Below are positions 1 through 24,655 of a stretch of 64,000 nt of DNA, one piece after another. Source of the DNA: Doris montereyensis (Eukaryota; Mollusca; Gastropoda; Nudibranchia; Dorididae); the NCBI GenBank assembly GCA_037039925.1, contig JAXRKP010000120.1, forward strand, positions 52,501-116,500, given 5' to 3'. The notes beneath the pieces are model-generated. The model was given only the letters and a program-made list of their open reading frames with translations. It was not told the DNA's origin and searched no databases. Position 1 is the stretch's first letter. Each line of letters begins with the position of its first letter. A program made the translations under genes and the position numbers.

Positions 1-9
1 CTCTCATCG

Positions 10-133
10 ACGGGCAGTTTTAGCTAGTGCTACTGGTGGGTCCTGACCTGCTTTTTCCATTCAGTCTTTCATGTCTTACTGTTTCTTTTTAATCCGTCCT
101 GAGATTACAGTGGACGGAATTGACTTTAATGAA
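10..133 (+). repeat. S2 short interspersed repeat, diverged copy
   Basis: Matches the roughly 125-bp family found again near 4603, 6838, 7510, 7975, 9640, 17005, 21905, 25072, 25698 and 25860: a GGCGGGC..CTGGTAGGTCC start, a pyrimidine-rich middle, then a CCTGAGAT(C)AC...GTGGA block and AATTTCAAT end. No pol III boxes are evident. Confidence 0.6.
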
Positions 134-176
134 GCAAATTTTCTCATTGTCCCTTGTGCCATCTTTACCTTTTCAG

Positions 177-11380
<11,204 letters not shown>

Positions 11381-11717
11381 AAGAAAAAAGTGAAGATAAA
11401 GCGGCGCCTTTTTGTTTTCATCTGTTTTGAATTTTGGAATGAAATGTGTGTGTGTGTGAGTTTCAAGTTTCTCTGAACTATGCATCAGTGTTCTATGTTT
11501 GATTTGAAGAAAAGTGTCCTTTTTTTTTACGTATCCATCAATGTACCTGTGTTGAACAAATTTTGGTTTTTCTTTGAACAAAGATGAACAAATTATTTGA
11601 AACCATGTGGAACAAATTCCTGTTTATTTTCTTTTTATGTTACAAAGCTCACATTCAGTGTGATGTTGAAGAAGAAATTATTGATTTTTTTTAATATGTT
11701 ACACTACTTTTATCTGA

Positions 11718-11723
11718 AATAAA
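11718..11723 (+). terminator. Likely GPD1 polyadenylation signal AATAAA
   Basis: A canonical AATAAA sits 338 bases after the stop codon, in T-rich sequence. It is the first good signal downstream. Transcript data would be needed to show use. Confidence 0.5.
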
Positions 11724-11940
11724 TCTTTTTGTATATAGTTACACCTGTTTATTTGACTATAGTCAACTGCAAAAATGAGCCTCTAGCTTAACAATTTTTT
11801 TTTTTTAGTAAAATATAAACTATGATTCACAGTAGCTGGAATTAGCGGGTCTTGTGCTCACAGTTACTGTTAACTGAAGTGTTATGTGTAGTATTTTCAG
11901 TTGCAGAAATCAAATCACTTGCATTGTTGAGCTGTCTTGA

Positions 11941-12118
11941 AAACATTTTTTATGATTGGTTAGATATAAATGTTTACATTTTTTATGATTGGTTAGATAT
12001 AAATGTTTACATTTTTTATGATTGGTTAGATATAAATGTTTACATTTTTTATGATTGGTTAGATATAAATGTTTACATTTTTTATGATTGGTTAGATATA
12101 AATGTTTACATTTTTTTA
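11941..12118 (+). repeat. 33-bp minisatellite, five copies
   Basis: Near-identical units containing TTTATGATTGGTTAGATATA. The repeated undecapeptide FYDWLDINVYI results from a unit length divisible by three. Lies about 220 bases past the GPD1 polyadenylation signal. Confidence 0.93.
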
Positions 12119-12707
12119 AGTTGTGACCTATGTTATTGCAACGTGCTGTGTGAGAGCAATGTCAAAGCTCAGGGACTTTGTATGATTCAGAAGTGAGTTT
12201 CTGTTCACAAGTTGATAAGAAAATTCTGTTTTTGATGCAAGTAGTAATAACTTGAAGATTTACAGTCAACTGTTTTGGTATTTGACAAGAGGTGATTGAG
12301 TATTTGTGTTTGTCTTCCATACATAAATATATGGTGTCTATCATGTTGGTGAACGACAATTCTAAAATCTTCACTAGTAGTATGTCTGTGTGTTTCCCAC
12401 AATTTTTTTCATGATGACATATTTTACTCTATTTATCTCCGTGCTCTCAAATCTTGGTTGATTTTACTTCTTTGTTTGTGTGTGTACAGTTGTATTGTAT
12501 AAATGAAGTTGCCATATTATTAACTTAGACTTTATAATTTAGGCTGCTTTACTTTTACAAAGAATATTTACAGTATTGGCCAAACATTTTGGTTTATACA
12601 AGTTTATAAATATATAAGATTTTTTACTATCCCTTTTATGTCAGTCCCAGGAAAACTTAAAGATTTGAAATGCTCTTTTTGCTAATCTTAGTGATGTCGA
12701 TGAACAA

Positions 12708-12902
12708 AGTTATGTCTGACGTTGTGTTCCTTACGAAAAGACATTTTGCACGCATTTTCCCACTCGACCCAGGTGTAAATGGGTACAAGCACTAGCTTGG
12801 GAGTAAAAATCTGCATCAAACTAGAGTCCTCTCCTGGAGGTGATTATTATCACCTGTTTTGCTTTGCGCTATAGAAATCAGGATTAGCTCAGGCTCTATG
12901 GT
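12708..12902 (+). mobile_element. S1 SINE lacking its tRNA head
   Basis: Begins GTCTGACGTTGTGTTCCTTA and runs to AGCTCAGGCTCTATGG; the A and B box part is missing. Confidence 0.75.
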
Positions 12903-15900
12903 GGATTTTTCTCTTTTTTTCTTTTGCTACTCTTGACGTCCAGTTTTAAAAAGATAATTCCTTTGATGATCTCCTTTTCATGTCGTATTATCTGAACACC
13001 TCGTGAACTTACACACGGCTCTGTCTGTGAAGTCAAATTATTACTTTAATTTTATACATTAAGCTTTAATTGCTCTAACTTGAGAATTCATTTTCATGTT
13101 TAGATTCACATTGTTTTGTTGTTTATTTCCTTGCTCAGTTTGTCTGGTCAAATTTTATTTCAAAGACCGATACGATTATTACGGTTGAATGAATAAACAG
13201 TAGTTTCATACTAATTGCTCATTTTCACAGTGTTCAGTTTATGTTTCCAGATTGTAGCTGTTGATTTAATACCTCCCTGTGTCAACTTGGGTTACGCAGC
13301 ACAGGTAGGCGTCAGGTAGGCATGGACAATACTATTCCAACTTTTTAACAATAAAACCTGTTCAAAATCGCAATTTTTTGGTGAATGAAAATTCTTTTCA
13401 GGGACGGAGAAGCAATGAAATTTTCAATAACTAGACGTCACTTGTGGTGAGAAAACCTCCTTAAATGAAAACGATAATGGGATCATTTAGAACCTGCATG
13501 CAAAATATGGTTACTCTTAGTGGCCTGACATAAAGCCTTAAGCGAACAAAGAACGACCAACTCAGAATTATGAAATACAAGCATGTTCGTAGACAATAAT
13601 GATTATGATTATGATTACTCTTTTACCACAATCTTTTTTTTCAACGATAAACTACACAATAGGTTACTGGGTACAGGGTGATGTCAAGTACTGATGCAGT
13701 ATTCGATATTTAGGGTAGGCGGACTTTTCATTGCATATCTAATGACTGGAAGTAAAGGAATGAGTAACAATAACAATAAAAAGTTTCATGGATCACAGGC
13801 AAAACAATCTTTTTCCAATCAATTAAAATACTGATTTGACCCAAGAGTTTATTCGCTAAGAACCTAAAGCAAACTATTTGAAGTCTACCTGTGAAATATG
13901 GCAGATGTGGGTGCAGTAGTTCCTGAGATTAGAGCGGTCAAAGTTCGAGATGTGCAGTTTTATATATTTAGTTTTACAGATGTACAAGCAGAAAACCCTG
14001 TTGTTAAACGGGTGAATTGTGTAGACGATTGCAAAGGGTGGTAGAATTTCTGTAGATCTAGAATGCAGTCGGCAAGAACAAGACTTTGAAGTTGAGTCTA
14101 CATTTGAAATGAATCCAATGCCAAAAATGTTTGTATGAAGGCAGTGAGTATGCTCTGTTGATGGGCATTTGATTATTAGTATTAGTAGTAGTCTAAGCTT
14201 TTCTTTTTTTTTACAGATTTATAGATTCTAGATCAAAATCTAGAAATTAAAACAGAATCCGTTGGTAAAAAAAAAACGTCTTTGATTCCGTTTCAATAGA
14301 GCAAAATATCCAAATTTCTGGCTCGTGTAGGCTAGAGAGATAAGAACTCTTCAATCAGGCTGATCACTAGAATTGAAGGGTACTTCTTTTGTTTTTAACA
14401 GAAATAATTTATCAACTTCCTTCATAATGAGCTTAGGGTAATAAAAGACGTTTTTATCATTTTCCTTGTAAAATGTCTTTTAGATAATGTGCCTACGCAA
14501 AATTGCAGGATTATTTACATCTATATATAATATCAAATTTCATTTTTTACGTGGTGCAGTTTCTGCATGTTCTGTATTGTGGTTTTTTCAACGGGTTGAA
14601 TTAATAATAGATTTAAGCATTTGCCTTTCAACAAGGTTAGCAAAATCATGAAGGTTTGTTTAGGTAAATAGGATCTGCGATTGTGTACAATTTATTGAGG
14701 GGAATTAGATTCAAAGCTTTGGAAACCACCGACTAATATGTGGACTGTTTCTAAACTTTGTCTTATTTAGAACTCTAAGATATAGTTTTGCTTTTAAGTT
14801 TTCTATAGAGAATTAATATCTGATCTGTATCAAGTTTCCAAATTTTTCCATGGATTATCCACAGTTATCATTGTTCTTGCTCAAATTAAAAATAACAGCT
14901 GCGGGTAAAATTAAAAGCTCAAACACCCTAGTTTTGTTCTGGTTCTAGTTCTATTAAATTTTTTTCATTTTCTTCTGTTATCTTAACAGTTTTGAAAACT
15001 TTGGGAAGTTTTAACACCTTCAGGCCAGTAACAGAAATGGAAGTTGAAATGATCTTAAAAAAGAAAAAAATAGTAGAATTAATGATGACCACTTTGAAGT
15101 TTACAGTTAGCTCATTTGGGTAACTCCCATGGCCAAATTTGATAGCCCTTCTCATAAAAAATGGCAGTTTCCTACAGGGGGTTGTATTATAAATAAATAT
15201 GATTTATGATGAGTGAGAGAGGAATTTGTTGAAGTCATAAAAATATGACAATGAACAATGAAATCCCTGCTCAAGAATTCCTAATTACTTTTGTTTTACC
15301 TCTGAATTATTTTGAAACAAGTGAAGCTCATGTATAAAATAAAATAACTTCTCTTCTACTAGTAGATTTTTTTCCATCTATTTCATTTAACAATTCCATT
15401 GGGGAAACATTTTTAAGATGCGGTGGTACATGTAGAAAGTACTGAACATTTCAGGAATTCGCTAGTTTGGGGGAGGGGTTCTGGGAATGCCATTTTTCCG
15501 AAAATGCGACAAATCTAGTCTATGATACTAGTCGATACTAGTTCATTCCCGTCATAATGATATCATAAAAAAGCTCAGTATCGATTCTTTGAATTTATAC
15601 GAATTTTTAGAAACAATACAGGCCTATCTTTCAACACAGCTGTTATATAATAAAAGCTAGAAATATTATCTAAAGTACGGCAAGTTGATACTCATTATTT
15701 TGATCGTCATAATAAACACTATAAAAAAATATATATTTGTGCATCTATTATGAATATTGCCTTAGATTCGGATATACGGAACATACGCACCTTACTGATC
15801 AAAATATAAAGGTGCCATCTCAAAATGAGTAAAAAGGTGCCGGTGCACTTGAAACAGTGTCAATAAGTAAAAGTTGAGAGCCTCTCAATGTTTTACGATG

Positions 15901-17004
15901 TTTCAAAGTATTATCCTACTCTTTTCTTAGGTTTATGGGAGAAAAATATATTCAAATATTAGAAAATGAGAGAAAATACAATTTTCTCAAAATGTCCTTT
16001 TTGTTCTTTATTTCCTATCTACTTTTTTATTTCAGAACGTATCTTCATGAAATTTGGTATGAATGATGAGTGGGGAAAACAAAGAAATAGTGTGATGCTT
16101 TTTTATATGTGTTATAGTTTTGGAAAAATTGAATTTTTTGTACAATATTTTTGTATATTTTTGGTAGTTCTCATATGCCATTTTCAAAAATTCATAAAAG
16201 AAAACTTACTAATAAAACACAAATATGATCTGATTAAAATTTAGATATTGTATCCAAATAAGGTGTGTGCCAAGTTTGAATTATTTCTTTTTGAAAAAGG
16301 AAAAAACCTATCGATATTGAACTTGGTAAAATTTGAGGCAAAAAAGCCATGACGGCCGCCGTTTCCATGGCAACCTGAAAGGTCAGAAAAAAGATATATT
16401 TCAACTCATTACACCATATCCATTACACTCATACATAAGTTAAATTGATAGGACAAACAGGAAAATGTTCACTCAATAACCCCCCCCTTAACAGTGAAGA
16501 TTTTGTGTGCAGATGAAATTGAGAAATAATAGAGAAATTGAGAGTGGCATGAAATAGGTTGAGTGAAAGAAGAATTTTGTACTTGCTGTTGTTTATTTGC
16601 TTGTGCACAACAGTGATACCATCAAATCAACTTCTTGGAATTTTTCAGAAATTAAATCGCATGTGAGGGTGCTGTTAGTTCACACGTGATTTCTTGGTTT
16701 TTATCCTATTGCATATGTATGAACATGTAATATCTAAAGTGTTATCCCTGATTAAAAATATAGATGACAGAATCCCTGTATTCCATGAATCATTTTACTT
16801 TTCCACAAATACAAGAAAAGTATGACTGTGGTACCTGTGTGTGAGTTACAAATCGGCATAAAGGAGATTGATCTGTAGAGACAGGATATGAATATATTGT
16901 CATCTTTTGATATTCTTTTGTTTCCGTTTTCTTATACGTGTGTACTATTCCCTCCTTCCTTCTCTCTCTATTTTTTTTTCTCATCTTTTCACTGTTGGTT
17001 GTGG
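12903..17004. other. Intergenic, no gene recognised
   Basis: About 4 kb of AT-rich, mostly low-repeat sequence. Open frames are short and without recognisable motifs. The 92-residue plus-strand frame at 15966 is Phe/Ile-rich with no start context or splice support. Confidence 0.6.
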
Positions 17005-17170
17005 GATAGGGATTACGGGGGGACACTGGTAGGTTCTACTTCTTTTCCTTTCACTTTTTTTACTTTTACTCTTAGTCTTATCATTTATCCTTCTTCTTGT
17101 TATTCCCTCTCTTATTAATACATTGAGATCATCACATGTGGTGGACAGGGTAAATTCAATTGAAACAAAA
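17005..17170 (+). repeat. S2 short interspersed repeat
   Basis: Contains CACTGGTAGGTTCTACTTCT and ends GGTAAATTCAATTGAAAC. Confidence 0.6.
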
Positions 17171-17373
17171 ACTGTCATTGGTGTAATCAGCTATCCTCTT
17201 TTTCCTTTAAATTTCCTTTCAACACACGTCTTCACTGCACTTATTAGGACTTTTCCCGAGTCTTTCAGTTGTCTTCTGGCACACAGTGTAGTAGCGTAAT
17301 ATTGCTGGAGTTCACACCCTGGTTAAATCAAATCCTTTTGTATTGTAGTCGTCTTGCTATTCGAATTCATATA

Positions 17374-18077
17374 CAGTCCAACCCACATATATTGACATCG
17401 CATATATTGACATCCTGCATATATGGACGTCATATCCTAGTCCCTTTTTTCCCCTTATATATCATTAGTAAAACAAACACTGATATGTCGACGTGAATTT
17501 GACTCAAACCCTTATATCGACTTCCCGATTTTGTCGGTGCAAGCAATAATCAGTCTATAGACAACATAAATGTCCGTTGATGGCCGGTAAATTGATTAGT
17601 GAAAGCCAAGAATTGGCAAATGAAAACACATGCCTGTAGATCAAGAAAATACTGCACCCTGAAGCAATTAAAACGCATACTCTTCGACCAATCAAAGCCA
17701 ATGAAAACGCAAGGAAGCAAAAGCAGACATTGAGACTGAAAGTGTGAAACACTTTGCTCGGCAGCACACCAAAGGTGACGCACTGTTTGGCGTGATTGCA
17801 CAGGCAGAAGACAAGGTGTGTGAAATGATTCCCTACATACAGAATCAGGCATGCATCAATGATTTCTTCACACCAGCAAAATAGGAGCCAGCAGTGCTCT
17901 CACCCTCTTCAAAACAGCTCTTTTAGGGCCACACATTGCCTTTGATTGATGTTGTAGAATAGCTTTTTTTGGTGGTGTCCCTTTGTTTTATTGGTTGCTC
18001 TGTGTGATACATCGACAACCTCTTATATTGACAAACTTTGGTGGTCCTAGTGATGTCGATATAAGAGAGTTGGACTG
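17374..18077 (+). mobile_element. pogo/Tigger-like transposon remnant, 704 bp
   Basis: Terminal inverted repeats CAGTCCAACCCACATATATT (left) and, on the reverse strand at the right, CAGTCCAACTCTCTTATATC, each flanked by a TA target duplication (17372-17373 and 18078-18079). Inside, 17725-17883 encodes a stretch including HFARQHTKGDALFGV and CINDFFTPAK before TAG, which resembles the C-terminal end of Tigger/pogo transposases. The catalytic DDE part is missing. The minus-strand open frame here is a shadow. Confidence 0.75.
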
Positions 18078-18515
18078 TACATTTGTAAATGCCCTTACTT
18101 ATTTCTTCCTTCTCATCATAAGAATAGGTAATTAGATAAGCAATTTTAGGATTCTCTTCAATGCGTGTGTCTTTGCTTACTACTACTGGCTTGAAAGAAA
18201 GGAAAATTGATTGATTAAATAGAGTGATCCTCATCCACTGTTTGCAATGAGCCATCTGTACTTGTTTTTTCCATCTGCCACTCGTATGTGAACTCTCTTA
18301 GTCTTAGTCAAGATACCATCGATTCTAGAAACATGGACTCATTTAGGAAACTACTAATAAACTGTCAACTTATTAGGACAAAAGATGTAACTGTATATTG
18401 GTCCTCCACGACTCACGGTTTTCATTGGACAGGAAGAAGAAGAAGCCCAGGCTGAACTTTACTTACAGGAAACCACAAGATGATAGCCAAAACCGAAATG
18501 TGGATTTTAATTTAT

Positions 18516-18762
18516 TTGATTTGATTTACCCACGTCCGCAGCTAAGGTAATCTGGGGGGGGGGAGTTTTGGTAGTTTTTTTTCAATTTTGCCCGGACTGC
18601 CCAAGGATCAACGTGCACAGAATTTTGTAATATGTACACAGGACCTCCTTTGGAACTAGGCATCTATCCGATATTCCTAAAAAAAAAATCAAGAAAATTT
18701 TACAACCATCTGGACATTTTGGTTGAGAGTGAGAGGCAGACACTTTGCCTCTGGACTACCGA
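18516..18762 (-). mobile_element. S3 tRNA-derived SINE
   Basis: Reverse-oriented copy: GATTTACCCACGTCCGCAGC at its left (3') end, TTGCCCGGACTGCCCAAGG inside, and GCCTCTGGACTACC at the head; the B-box part is deleted. Confidence 0.75.
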
Positions 18763-19631
18763 TTTCCTTCAAAACGTAGAAGAACGGAAAGAAAGCAGCA
18801 GGACCTGTCAGTAGCCTCCCATAGGAGGGAGGAAGGGAAAGTCATTGGCCGCAATATAACGTGTACTGCCATTAGTGTCAGTCAACCAAGGAGATTAGAG
18901 TTAAAATCAAGGGCTAAGATGATTAATGTAAATTTCTAGTGATTTTCTGGTCGATTTGAGGCATTGTGACAATGATACAGTCAGTAGTGTTGTGGAGTTT
19001 CATTTTGAAAGCACAATGACCCTGGTTCAAAGCCCTGACTGACCCAGGATTTATTCACGTCACCGTACTCTAGTCCAGTACTACTCAAAGTGTCATATAT
19101 GTACCGGTGACCAGTACGTGGGCCATCGTCTGTTGGTACATGGAGATAAAGAATCTGGCCGTTTTTATACTATGAATACAAGTACTGTGCTTGTTTTGCT
19201 CACCAGTCCGTGGCACATTGAAAACAACTACCAGTCCACTACATCAGATAGTTTGAGATGAACTGCTCTAGTCTTAGGAAAGTTACTCTTATTTTCTCAC
19301 TTTAATCTGATGTAAATTTTGTATCCCATTTTAAAATGAAATGCTTAGAGTAAAAGTAGAAGTAGATTCTATTTCTTAGAAGTTTAGAGCACAGTGCATC
19401 CTTTTATAAGACAGAATTGTCTAATTGAGCGGTCATGGTTATCTTGATACCTGACTGGTTTTTTCCAGCTAAATATGTGTCACAAAAAACTGTTATGAGC
19501 AAGTAAAGACGTAAGTATATACACTGTATGTAATTAAGAGTTTGTATATAATTAAGAGTTATGGTTAAGGTCAGGATGAACGTTATATAAGTCACCCAAA
19601 GAGTAAAAATTTGCAGTGTTAATAATCAAAT
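18763..19631. other. Intergenic, nothing recognised
   Basis: No gene-like frames or splice-supported exons. A small duplication of TGTATATAATTAAGAGTT lies near 19530-19560. Confidence 0.5.
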
Positions 19632-19982
19632 GTGTCATTCAAAACAAAGAGAATTACAATGAGGATACAATAATTCAATGAGACTTTTCAAAACAAAGAG
19701 AATTACAATGAGGATGCAATAATTCAATAAGACTTCAAAACAAAGAGAATTACAATGAGATGCAATAATTCAATGAGACTTTTCAAAACAAAGAGAATTA
19801 CAATGAGGATGCAATAATTCAATGAGACTTTTCAAAACAAAGAGAATTACAATGAGGATGCAATAATTCAATGAGACTTTTCAAAACAAAGAGAATTACA
19901 ATGAGGATGCAATAATTCAATGAGACTTTTCAAACAAAGAGAATTACAATGAGGATGCAATAATTCAATGAGACTTGAAAAC
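19632..19982 (+). repeat. About 50-bp minisatellite, seven copies
   Basis: Unit includes CAAAACAAAGAGAATTACAA then TGAGGATGCAATAATTCAAT. Copies differ by only a few bases and by T-run length. Confidence 0.93.
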
Positions 19983-20971
19983 AGTGTCACAGCAAAAACA
20001 ATTTTTTATTCTTTTATTTACATTGATAACAAGCATAGCTCACCATATTATTGGGTGAAGAATACTACAGCACGCAATAGGGTTACCATATTCTTTTATA
20101 TTTAAACCCTTTAATGGGTGAGAAAGCATTAAATTTAAAGATATGTGTAAACAATTTACGTACAAATTTATTGATAGAAATAGCATGTTGAATATGAATG
20201 ACTTTCAAATCTCGACGTAAATTGTGTCTGAAACTAAACATGTAGACAGTAATTTAAAAATATTTATTATCAAAATTGATAGAAAAGAGAGAGAAAGACA
20301 GTCAAAGAACATGAAAATCCTCTTCATGAAATATGTTGTTAATGAAAAATGCTACTTGGAATAAAAAAAGATACATGTATATATATATTCTCAAAGCTAA
20401 TAAATGAAGTATTTATTGAATTCCACATTAACAAAATAATGATGAAGTAATGTACATGTAATAATAAGCCATGCTTTGAATAATCTGACTTAGCCTTAAC
20501 TTTAAAATTGATTTTTAACTGTAACCCATCATTATATAACCAAGATGACAACAAAGCCTTTCAATTGAACTTTCATAAAAAAAAGAAAACAATATTCAAG
20601 GTATCAGACTATATCATTAGAAATTGAGTTGTAATCAATCACATATTTGGTAAAAATGCAATTTCTCAACCAAAAAAATGTGACACATGCAATTTCTCTA
20701 ATTCTTTCTTCTTTTTTCTTCTTTTTCTTCATAAGAAAAATTAACAACAAATGCGATGATGAGACAAATAAACAGAGAAGATGAACCAATAAACAGAGAA
20801 GATGAACCAATGTAGACTCACACACAGTAGGCCTACAGTTTGTAACAAAGTTTAGGGATCATGATGATCACTCTTTACATTACAAATAACAACAGATATT
20901 GAGGACATTGTAAATTACTTCTCCCTGCAGTGACACGGACACTCACATTTTTTGCAATTCACTCCAAAGCA

Positions 20972-21045
20972 TAGGTAGGTAGGTAGGTAGGTAGGTAGGT
21001 AGGTAGGTAGGTAGGTAGGTAGGTAGGTAGGTAGGTAGGTAGGTA
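20972..21045 (+). repeat. (TAGG)n microsatellite at a SINE 3' end
   Basis: About 18 tetranucleotide copies. They abut the 3' end of the minus-strand S1 SINE at 21046, so they form its tail ((ACCT)n in the element's sense). Confidence 0.9.
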
Positions 21046-21328
21046 AAGTTTTTCAAGACCGTTACAGCCCATAGAGCTGAAGCTTATATCCTGGTTTCAA
21101 TAGCGTTAAGCAGAACAGGTGATAATAATCACCTCTGGCTAGGACGCTAGTCTAATGCAGGTTTTACTCCCAGGTTAGTGCTTGTACCCACTTGCAGCTG
21201 GGTAGAGTGGGGAAATTCCTGTTAAGTGTCTTTCCCAAGGAACATGTCGGACCTAGCTTCGCTAGGATTCGAACCCGAGACCTATGATCCCCAGTCTGGC
21301 AGCCTAATCGCTCGACCACTGATGCTAC
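21046..21328 (-). mobile_element. S1 tRNA-derived SINE
   Basis: Reverse copy: CAAGACCGTTACAGCCCATA at the 3' side; B box GGATTCGAACCC and A-box region AATCGCTCGACCACTGATGC at the 5' side. Confidence 0.87.
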
Positions 21329-21904
21329 ATTTGAGCAATAAACGAGACCTTAATTAAAGAAAACCAAAAGAAGATGATTGAATTCAGTTATCATTCAAAT
21401 GCAATCACTCAATCAGACGAATGATTTACTTCAAAATCACACACATATACGTGTATACATTTTATTCTCAAAGCAAAACAAAACAAACCAGAACAAAACA
21501 AGCAGCAAAAAGCTGGAAAATAGGGGAGACAATTTATTTAGTTTTTTGTTGCAAATGCAGGGAGAGGGGAGAGAACAAACAAGCTACCGGTACTCTGTCT
21601 CTCATTTGTAGGTAAAATCAAATGACGACATTTGTTAACATTGCAATCTGACTCTAGCAGTGAGTAGCAGTGCAGTATTAAACAGCAATACATTTACCGG
21701 TACTCAGAAATCAACTCAATCAGTTTGATGAGGAAGAAGGCAGAGCAGAAGATAAGAATCATTGCTTTCTGATTACATGTATGTATAAACAATTCATTAT
21801 TGTGTGTGAGTGTGAGGAAAAACAATCATAATAATAATATGAGACAAAATTAGCATCTGTTCGCAGTTTCTCACTCTCTTTAGACTTGTACATGCACTGC
21901 CTCT

Positions 21905-22058
21905 AGCAAGTGGGTGGTTGGCTGGGCACTGCTGGTAGGTTCCACTTCTTTTCCTATTACTCACACTTTTAACTCTCTTTCATCTTGATGTTTCCTCTTA
22001 ATTCAACCTGAGATCGCTACATATGGTGGATGAGGTAAATTTCAATTAAACAAACAAA
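21905..22058 (+). repeat. S2 short interspersed repeat
   Basis: Starts GGTTGGCTGGGCACTGCTGG and ends GGTAAATTTCAATTAAAC with CAACCTGAGATCGCTACATA inside. Confidence 0.7.
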
Positions 22059-22084
22059 GCCTCTAGCAAGATTCTTGCTCATAC

Positions 22085-23870
22085 TTACGAAATAGATGGT
22101 CAAAGAGAGCTGGTTTAGACATAACCATACTAAGAACTGTCAAATAAGGTAAGAGATGGTCAAGCAAAAGGGCTAAGAAATACAAAATAAGGTAAGAGAG
22201 CTTTGTGACATAACCATACTAAGAAATGTCAAATAAGGTAAGAGAGCTTTTTGAATACTAAGAAACGAAATAAGGTAAGAGAGCTTTGTGACATAAATCC
22301 ATACTAAGAAATACGAAATAAGGTAAGAGAGCTTTGTGACATAACCATACTAAGAAATACGAAATAAGGTAAGAGAGAGCTTTGTGACATAACCATACTA
22401 AGAAATACGAAATAAGGTAAGAGAGCTTTGTGACATAACCATACTAAGAAACCATACTAAGAAATACGAAATAAGGTAAGAGAGCTTTGTGACATAACCA
22501 TACTAAGAAATACGAAATAAGGTAAGAGAGCTTTGTGACATAACCATACTAAGAAATACGAAATAAGGTAAGAGCTTTGTGACATAACCATACTAAGAAA
22601 TACGAAATAAGGTAAGAGAGCTTTGTGACATAACCATACTAAGAAATACGAAATAAGGTAAAGAGCTTTGTGACATAACCATACTAAGAAATACGAAATA
22701 AGGTAAGAGCTTTGACATAACCATACTAAGAAATACGAAATAAGGTAAGAGAGCTTTGTGACATAACCATACTAAGAAATACGAAATAAGGTAAGAGAGC
22801 TAGACATAACCATACTAAGAAATACTAAGAAATAAGGTAAGAGAGCTTTTTGTGACATAACCATACTAAGAAATACGAAATAAGGTAAGAGAGCTTTGTG
22901 ACATAACCATACTAAGAAATACGAAATAAGGTAAAGAGAGCTTTGTGACATAACCATACTAAGAAATACGAAATATGGTAAGAGAGCTTTGTGACATAAC
23001 CATACTAAGAAATACGAAATAAGGTAAGAGAGCTTTGTGACATAACCATACTAAGAAATACGAAAATAAGGTAAGAGAGCTTTGTGACATAACCATACTA
23101 AGAAATACGAAATAAGAGAGATGACATAATCCATACTAAAGAAATACGAAATATGGTAAGAGAGCTTTTGACATAACCATAGAAATACGAAATAAGGTAA
23201 GAGAGCTTTGTGACATAACCATACTAAGAAATACGAAATAAGAGAGCTTTGTGACATAACCATACTAAGAAATACGAAATAAGGTAAGAGAGCTTTGTGA
23301 CATAACCATACTAAGAAATACGAAATAAGGTAAGAGAGCTTTGTGACATAACCATACTAAGAAATACGAAATAAGGTAAGAGAGCTTTGTGACATAACCA
23401 TACTAAGAAATACGAAATAAGGTAAGAGAGCTTTTGTGACATAACCATACTAAGAAATACGAAATAAGGTAAGAGAGCTTTGTGACATAACCATACTAAG
23501 AAATACGAAATAAGGTAAGAGAGCTTTGTGACATAACCATACTAAGAATACGAAATAAGGTAAGAGAGCTTTGTGACATAACCATACTAAGAAATACGAA
23601 ATAAGGTAAGAGAGCTTTGTGACATAAATACTAAGAAATACGAAATATGGTAAGGAGAGCTTTGTGACATAACCATACTAAGAAATACGAAATAAGGTAA
23701 GAGAGCTTTGTGACATAACCATACTAAGAAATACGAAATAAGGTTCACTTTTGAATAACCATACTAAGAAATTTAAGAGAGCTTTGTGAACCATACTAAG
23801 AAATACGAAATAAGGTAAAAGAGCTTTGGACATAACCATAAAGAATACGAAATAATAAGATGAGCTTTTA
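22085..23870 (+). repeat. 46-bp minisatellite, about 38 copies
   Basis: Unit includes AAGAAATACGAAATAAGGTA, AGAGAGCTTTGTGACATAAC and CATACT. The edges are ragged and copies vary by small deletions. Each unit carries AAGGTAAGAG, a good match to a 5' splice site. Open frames on the minus strand are artefacts. Confidence 0.95.
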
Positions 23871-24655
23871 CAATCAACTGTCAATTTGCTAAGAGAGCTT
23901 AGGACTGATAATACCTCAAACTGCTGTGAATATATAACAAATAAAAATAAAAATAATGATAATAATAAAAATAAAAGTAATACTACTACCATTAATAATA
24001 ATAATAGTAACTTGTAATTGTAATGAGTCATTTTGACAGAAGAAATATTGTGGTACCGGTATCTCATATTCATATTATCTGTTTTGGAAGAAAAGGCATA
24101 TTTTATTTGGTGTCAATTTTACATGCATAAAATGAAGAAATCTGTGATTTTTTAAAGAAACCTCGAGAGAGGGTTGAACTTGAACAAAACAGGATCTCAA
24201 AGATAATGTAAAGAACCAGGATGGTAGGCCTATACCTATAGTATAGAATAAATGTACTTACATTATTTACAAAAAGAGTTCATGTATGTGGGGTTTTTTC
24301 ATCATCGCCAATTCTCTCTTTCACTTGGAATTCTACCACTGCGCTCAATCACTCGAGCAAGAAAAATAAACAAAAACAACAACACTCGCATGTGACCACA
24401 CGTCAGCGGTCAGTAATTACTAATACATGACGTAATACCTAAGACCATTATGATGAAAATCCTGTCAGGATAGTAACTGGTGAATTGCTTAAGTCAATTT
24501 TTACATAAGTCATGATCTTTTTTAATAGGTCCCTAGAACATCGACTGATGTGGCATCCACTGTACATGTATAGAGGATTTTGTTTGTTCATGCTTTTATT
24601 TGTCCCTTCTTGCGTTTTGGATTTGCGGTTTTACTCAACTGCAAGGTAGACTAGT

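Noticed and set aside
22085..23870. CRISPR array, because of regular 46-bp repeats
   Set aside because: No distinct unique spacers; the whole unit repeats. The genome is eukaryotic and no cas genes are present.
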